Positions 58,202 through 64,000 of a stretch of DNA of 64,000 nucleotides are shown piece after piece (within the stretch, counting starts at the first letter, position 1; each line of letters opens with the position of its first letter). Source of the stretch: Brevundimonas sp. A19_0 (GTDB lineage: Bacteria; Pseudomonadota; Alphaproteobacteria; Caulobacterales; Caulobacteraceae); assembly GCF_017744255.1 (NCBI RefSeq), contig NZ_JAGHQP010000008.1:1-64000 (forward strand), in the 5' to 3' direction. A program made the translations under genes and the position numbers. The notes under the pieces were generated by a model that saw only the letters and a program-made list of their open reading frames with translations, made no database searches and was not told the origin of the DNA.

Positions 58202-59710
58202 ATGATCGCGCGCGCCGCCCCTCTTCGTCGAAGTCTGGCCCATCTGCTGCTGGCAGCGGGGACCCTGCTGGTCGCGCTGCTGCTGGCCCAGGCGGCGATG
58301 GCGCAGGATCGACCGCCACCGCCCCCACCCCCTCCGCCGCCACCCCCGCCGACCGATGTCCGGGTCTCCACGCCCGACGCGCTGGCCCGACAGACGCTGG
58401 AGGCGGCCGCGGCCGCACGCGACGCCGGGGATGTCGCCGCGGCCGAGGCGGGCTTTGTCTCGGCCGCCGAGGCCTTTGCCCGACTGGACCAGCCGGTCGA
58501 GGCGTCGAACGCCTGGATCGATGTGGCGCGGCTGAGGCTGGCGGATGGCCGGGTCGAGGGTGCGGGCGAGGCCCTGACACAGGCCGTCCGGGTGATCGAG
58601 GACGCTCGGGGACCGGAGGATCCGGCGCTGGTCCTGCCGCTGCAGATTCAGGGGAAGCTCTATTACATCCAGGGGCGCTATGAGGCGGCGCTGACCAATA
58701 TCGCCCGGGCGCGGGCCCTGCTGGCCGACCATGGCGACGGGGTGGTGGTGGCTGAGCTGCTGTTCGAGGAAGGCCGGGCGCTGGACGCGCTGGGGCGGTT
58801 CGCGGAGGCCGAGACGGCCGCGCGGCTGGGACTGGGCCTGAGGCTGGACCTGCTGGGCCCCGATGATCCGTTCACCGCGGATACGATGAACCAGCTGGCC
58901 AATGCCCTGATGGCCCAGGGCCGGTTCGCCGAGGCCGAGCCGATCTTCCGCCGGGCCCTGTCGGTCTATGAGGTGGCCTATGGGCGCGACAGCGACACGG
59001 TGGCGCTGGTGCTCAGCAATCTCGGCAATGTGCTGCGCCGGACGGGCCGGATGGAGCAGGCCGAGGCCGCCTATGCCCGGGCGGTGGGCATTGCCGAAGG
59101 GGTGGGCGACCCCTTCCTGCTCGCCCAGCTGCTGAACAATTTCGGCTGGTATCTGCATATGGCGGACCGCGATGTGGAGGCCCAGCCGGTGTTCGAGCGG
59201 GTGCTGGCCATGGCGCTGGAGCTGGCCGGGCCCGAGCATCCCTTTACCGGCATTGCGCGGGCCAATCTGGCGATCACCCTGTCGGGGCAGGGGCGTCATG
59301 CCGAGGCCCTGCCGCTGTTCAGCGAGGCGCTGGCGGTGCTGGAGCCGGGCCTGGGCGCCGACAGTCCCGATCTGGTCACGACGCTGGAGGGGCGGGCGCT
59401 GGCGCTGGCGGAAACCGGGGACGACGGGGTGGCCGAGGGTCTGTACCGCCGCGCGCAGGCCATCGTGGCCGCGCGCCTCGCGCCCGGCCATCCCGAGGCG
59501 ACGCGTCTGGCCGGCACCATGGCGGGCTTCCTGACCGACCGGGACCGGCCGGCCGAGGCCCTGGCCGTGTTGCGACCGGCGCGGCGGGATCTGTTCGCCC
59601 GCAACGGCATGGTGCTGGAGGGGCGTGACCCCCTGCGCCGCGCCGCGCCCCTGTTCGCCCAGCAGGTCCGGGCCAGCTGGGACCTCGCAGAAACCCTGCA
59701 GACCCCCTGA
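58202..59710 (+). CDS. Exported tetratricopeptide-repeat protein with a polyproline tract
   Basis: 502 residues from the ATG at 58202. A signal peptide (cleavage near AMAQ) is followed by 13 consecutive prolines, then about nine TPR-like units of roughly 42 residues (for example LYYIQGRYEAALTNIARAR, NALMAQGRFAEAEPIFRRAL, NLAITLSGQGRHAEALPLFSEAL) of the kinesin light-chain type. A periplasmic scaffold or binding protein is likely; partner unknown. Confidence 0.85.
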   Translation: MIARAAPLRRSLAHLLLAAGTLLVALLLAQAAMAQDRPPPPPPPPPPPPPTDVRVSTPDALARQTLEAAAAARDAGDVAAAEAGFVSAAEAFARLDQPVEASNAWIDVARLRLADGRVEGAGEALTQAVRVIEDARGPEDPALVLPLQIQGKLYYIQGRYEAALTNIARARALLADHGDGVVVAELLFEEGRALDALGRFAEAETAARLGLGLRLDLLGPDDPFTADTMNQLANALMAQGRFAEAEPIFRRALSVYEVAYGRDSDTVALVLSNLGNVLRRTGRMEQAEAAYARAVGIAEGVGDPFLLAQLLNNFGWYLHMADRDVEAQPVFERVLAMALELAGPEHPFTGIARANLAITLSGQGRHAEALPLFSEALAVLEPGLGADSPDLVTTLEGRALALAETGDDGVAEGLYRRAQAIVAARLAPGHPEATRLAGTMAGFLTDRDRPAEALAVLRPARRDLFARNGMVLEGRDPLRRAAPLFAQQVRASWDLAETLQTP

Positions 59711-59740
59711 CAATTTTCGCAGCCTGACCGGGCCGGACCC

Positions 59741-59769
59741 TTGACGGGCCGGGGGTCGCGACCCTACGT
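59741..59769 (+). promoter_or_regulatory. Candidate groESL promoter
   Basis: TTGACG (59741-59746) and CTACGT (59764-59769) are spaced by 17 bases, resembling the housekeeping-type element. A sigma-32 promoter could overlap; I cannot resolve it by eye. It lies just upstream of the CIRCE-like site. Confidence 0.45.
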
Positions 59770-59779
59770 GCAGGCCGCA

Positions 59780-59806
59780 TTAGCACTCTCGACCTGTGGC
59801 TGCCAA
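59780..59806 (+). promoter_or_regulatory. Degenerate CIRCE element upstream of groES
   Basis: The left arm TTAGCACTC matches the CIRCE consensus fully, the spacer is the standard 9 bases, and the right arm GGCTGCCAA matches GAGTGCTAA at 6 of 9 positions. CIRCE is bound by HrcA, and Caulobacter groESL is known to be under HrcA control. Whether the weak arm still binds is open. Confidence 0.7.
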
Positions 59807-59846
59807 AGCCGGGGCGGGGGACCATTCCAAAGGGAGATACACACAG

Positions 59847-60134
59847 ATGGCGTTTCGTCCTCTCGGCGACCGCGTGCTGGTCAAGCGCGTGGAAGAAGAA
59901 TCCAAGACCAAGGGCGGGATCATCATCCCCGACACCGCCAAGGAAAAGCCCCAGGAGGGCGAGGTCGTCTCCGTCGGGCCCGGCGCCCGTGACGACAGCG
60001 GCAAGGTCAACGCCCTGGAGCTGAAGGCCGGCGACCGGATCCTGTTCGGCAAGTGGTCGGGCACCGAGGTCAAGATCGACGGTGAAGACCTGATCATCAT
60101 GAAGGAATCGGACGTCCTGGGCGTGCTTTCCTGA
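59847..60134 (+). CDS. groES: Co-chaperonin GroES
   Basis: 95 residues from the ATG at 59847, with AAAGGGAGA upstream. It caps GroEL in ATP-dependent folding. [19 protein letters not shown], the mobile loop [14 protein letters not shown] and [14 protein letters not shown] are conserved. The groEL start follows after 54 bases on the same transcript. Confidence 0.98.
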   Translation: MAFRPLGDRVLVKRVEEESKTKGGIIIPDTAKEKPQEGEVVSVGPGARDDSGKVNALELKAGDRILFGKWSGTEVKIDGEDLIIMKESDVLGVLS

Positions 60135-60149
60135 GCACCCGGCGCCTGA

Positions 60150-61835
<1,686 letters not shown>

Positions 61836-61927
61836 GGAAGTCTGTCACCCGGCCAACGAGGGAGGCGCCTCAGCGCCTCCCGAGCCCGAGCCGGGACGTC
61901 CGGCCACTCAGGCTGAACAAGCAGAAG

Positions 61928-61958
61928 AGGCGCTCCGGGAGACCGGGGCGCCTTTTTT
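61928..61958 (+). terminator. Intrinsic terminator after groEL
   Basis: AGGCGCTCCGG (61928-61938) pairs with CCGGGGCGCCT (61943-61953) over 11 pairs including one G-U, around a GAGA loop, followed by TTTTTT. A second perfect hairpin without T-run (GGAGGCGC/GCGCCTCC) stands at 61861-61880. Confidence 0.93.
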
Positions 61959-61990
61959 GTTGGGGGGTCATGGCTGACCCACTGCGTAAC

Positions 61991-64000
61991 TTACCAGTCA
62001 AACCGTTCGTGCCGCTCTCGGTCGTTGTCTGCCTCCCACTTCCTGGTCGCCTCGACTTCGTCGCGAAGTTTCGGAATAGCAGCTTGTACCCAATCCCGAA
62101 TTCGTTGGTCCGGATCATCGGCGAGCGCTAATATTAGAGCTTCGCGACGGGAAAGAATTTCCGCGAGCGATCCGCTCCAACTCGATGGCCGGAAGTTCTC
62201 CTCAAACTCTTTGAGAACAACAACCGGGTTAGGTGCTTCATGGATTAAACGCAGTGCGGTCGGCGTCCATTTCAATCCTCTAGTCTCGTCCTCATCCTCG
62301 GGCGCGATGTCGCGGATCAAATCGCTCTTCGTGCCCGTCCAGCCAAGAACGGATGCTGCGAGTGCCGGGAAGCGCGTCTCAGGCCTTTCAAGCGCCCAAC
62401 CGAGTAGTTCATCATCTGCGATCTTCCGAAGCGGGCAAGGGCGGCTCTCCCGAAAGTGTCCGAAAAGTCCACGACGCGACCCTGCTTCGGCTTCATCCGG
62501 CTCGAAAGCTGCTTCCAAAACCACTCGTGGAAAACTGGCGGCCAGCTCGGTCACGACTTCGCTGAAGTCCCACGGGGCCACCTTCCATTCACCAATCGCA
62601 GCTAGGAGACGCTGGCAAATTCCCCTAGCAAGTTCGGTATCTTCCGGATTGCGGAGACAGAGCCGCACGACTTCCGCCAACATGTGGGGTTCCCGGTTCT
62701 TTTTATCGTCGAACATAGCTTCCGGAAGCAGAAGCCGCGCGACGTCTCGCTCAACCTCTGAGACAGGCTTCTTGTCCGATCCCAAAGAAAACAGTCGCAT
62801 GTACAGAATCTGGATCGCTACGCCGAAGCCGTCTTCCTTGGCCGCGATCGACGCCATAAGTTTCTTGAAGTCCTCTCCTTCCAAGTCGTCCGTTGCCCGC
62901 CCGCCGATCAGAACACCCAAGTTTCCCGCGGGAAGGGCAGGCGACTGCACGACGGCAATCAGGCGCTCGGTTCCTGCCTTGTCCAAGCCCACACTCAGTT
63001 GCATTTGAGGCAGGAATGGATGCCATTCAGGCTTCGCGAGCGCGGCATCGAGCAGCTTGCTGGCGTGATCGCGATCACGCTCAGATAGCCCTAGCAGGAA
63101 CCCGCTAGGGACGTTGTATATCGTGGTGTTCCGCTCAGCTGAGAGCACGGCGTCTTCGATGATTTTCCAAGCAGTGCCGGCGTCAGAGGTCTGCTTCCCG
63201 ACCGCCTTGGCAAGCGTGAAGACCCTGTCGGAGTTTGACGCTAGCAAATCCGGGATGTGCAACCGAAGGGCTCCCAAGTCTCGGGCCAGCTCAGCACCAA
63301 TGCCTTCGCAAACTTCTTCGATTTTCCTTTGAGCTCTTCCGTATCGCTTCTCGTCTTCGATATCGATGTCGGCGACGTCGAATGCGCTCCATCGCGCGGG
63401 CAACACATAGGTTGCTATCCGATGCGCTAGCGATCCTGGCGCAACCTTCGACTCCAAAGCACTGAGCTTACGCACGCTCTCGGAAATCTCGGCCTTCTTG
63501 GCTTGGCGCAAAGCGCGGCAGACACCCGCCCATCCTTCAGGCCATCCACCATCGCTCACGAACCGCTCCGCAAGTGCGATCAGGTCATCGAGCCGCACAC
63601 GCGGCGCGAGGTAGCTGAACTGGGCAGCCACCATCGAGCGAACTGGAGTTCTCATCGCCGGAAGAGCCGCAAGGTCGCCCGCCAGCAAAAAGGTTTCCGC
63701 GTACCAATCCCATTGCTCTCCATAGGTGCGAGGGTGGAAACCGTAGTCTCGCTTGCGCGTACCGAATTCAAATCCGTAGCTGGATGAGAAGTGGGAGCAC
63801 TCGAGCATGGCATCCAGCCCTGCCAACACGAGAGCTTGGTCTGAATCTGCCCCCGAGGAGGCTAGCTTCCGGAGAAGATCCGCTCTCTGCTTCGGAGCAG
63901 CGTGGGTTCCTGATAGATGAATGTGGAACAGCGATTTAAAGACATTTACTGCGTCGCTCATGTTGTTCGACTGTGTTTTCGATCGGGCGAACTCGGCAAT
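61991..64000 (-). CDS. Partial large protein of unknown function, alpha-solenoid-like (truncated by the window edge)
   Basis: At least 656 residues from the ATG at 63961. The 39 bases beyond it up to the window edge are also open in frame with no good ribosome-binding sequence, so the gene probably starts outside. The residues look helical, with segments such as VFKSLFHIHLSGTHA, DAMLECSHFSSSYGFEFG and a charged C-terminus ending RERHERFDW. From recall this resembles the C-terminal region of some large multidomain proteins carrying effector or NTPase domains at the N-terminus. No catalytic motif is seen here. GC content is visibly lower than in neighbours, which suggests transfer. Confidence 0.7.
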   Translation of the reverse strand: MAEFARSKTQSNNMSDAVNVFKSLFHIHLSGTHAAPKQRADLLRKLASSGADSDQALVLAGLDAMLECSHFSSSYGFEFGTRKRDYGFHPRTYGEQWDWYAETFLLAGDLAALPAMRTPVRSMVAAQFSYLAPRVRLDDLIALAERFVSDGGWPEGWAGVCRALRQAKKAEISESVRKLSALESKVAPGSLAHRIATYVLPARWSAFDVADIDIEDEKRYGRAQRKIEEVCEGIGAELARDLGALRLHIPDLLASNSDRVFTLAKAVGKQTSDAGTAWKIIEDAVLSAERNTTIYNVPSGFLLGLSERDRDHASKLLDAALAKPEWHPFLPQMQLSVGLDKAGTERLIAVVQSPALPAGNLGVLIGGRATDDLEGEDFKKLMASIAAKEDGFGVAIQILYMRLFSLGSDKKPVSEVERDVARLLLPEAMFDDKKNREPHMLAEVVRLCLRNPEDTELARGICQRLLAAIGEWKVAPWDFSEVVTELAASFPRVVLEAAFEPDEAEAGSRRGLFGHFRESRPCPLRKIADDELLGWALERPETRFPALAASVLGWTGTKSDLIRDIAPEDEDETRGLKWTPTALRLIHEAPNPVVVLKEFEENFRPSSWSGSLAEILSRREALILALADDPDQRIRDWVQAAIPKLRDEVEATRKWEADNDRERHERFDW

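Noticed and set aside
61836-61990. Search for an attachment site or integrase at the groEL end
   Set aside because: No tRNA, integrase frame or direct repeat is visible on this side; only the terminator and a second hairpin are present.

Overview
The window is a 64 kb piece of a GC-rich (high 60s % by eye) chromosome from an alphaproteobacterium, most likely Caulobacterales and close to Brevundimonas. This rests on the gene order gpsA-tsaD diverging from hemC-hemD, the rimP-nusA-ylxR-infB then rbfA-truB-rpsO-pnp cluster, a groESL operon preceded by a degenerate CIRCE, a CtrA-type box (TTAA-N7-TTAA) and many small Gly/Tyr/Arg-rich exported proteins. The species is an inference.

Layout. 1-4.5 kb: Tat-lipoprotein methyltransferase, lysophospholipase, beta-lactamase-fold hydrolase, BaiN-like flavoprotein. 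4.5-5.4 kb: the only long gene-free stretch, holding two REPIN-like inverted repeat doublets around an unexplained structured block. 5.4-19 kb: two related exported proteins, argG, htpX, an SDHAF4-like protein, pyrF, marC, an SDR/Rrf2 pair, kup, rsmB, an adenosine kinase-like PfkB protein, an ATP-grasp protein and nth. 19-22.5 kb: an EmrAB-type efflux operon ending with its own TetR gene. 22.5-30 kb: creatininase-family protein, phasin, Rieske-gpsA-tsaD, hemC-hemD, tRNA-Thr(CGT), bioY, metK. 30-46 kb: trmB, a phosphatase, then the translation/RNA block (rimP, nusA, ylxR, infB, three uncharacterised envelope-type genes, rbfA, truB, rpsO, pnp), murJ and trpS. 46.7-55.7 kb: OsmC, a dienelactone hydrolase-like protein, purH, a phosphoesterase coupled to a diacylglycerol kinase-like protein, small envelope proteins and a DsbD/ScsB-like reductase. 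55.8-61.9 kb: pgi, a glycine-zipper protein, a TPR protein and groESL.

After the strong groEL terminator the composition changes. From about 61.99 kb to the window edge a lower-GC minus-strand reading frame encodes at least 656 residues of an alpha-solenoid-like protein. It stays open through the last base of the window, so the gene is probably cut by the window. It is the best candidate for an accessory, possibly defence-related gene, but the decisive N-terminal part is not visible.

Most of the rest is housekeeping. The more interesting signals are regulatory or structural: REPIN-like doublets, the structured 4.88-5.15 kb block, the 15-bp palindrome before emrA, a palindrome overlapping the bioY stop upstream of metK, a terminator-like hairpin in the rimP-nusA leader, the CtrA-type box at 51.95 kb, tandem 11-bp repeats at 58.12 kb, and four convergent gene pairs whose stops share one CTAG.
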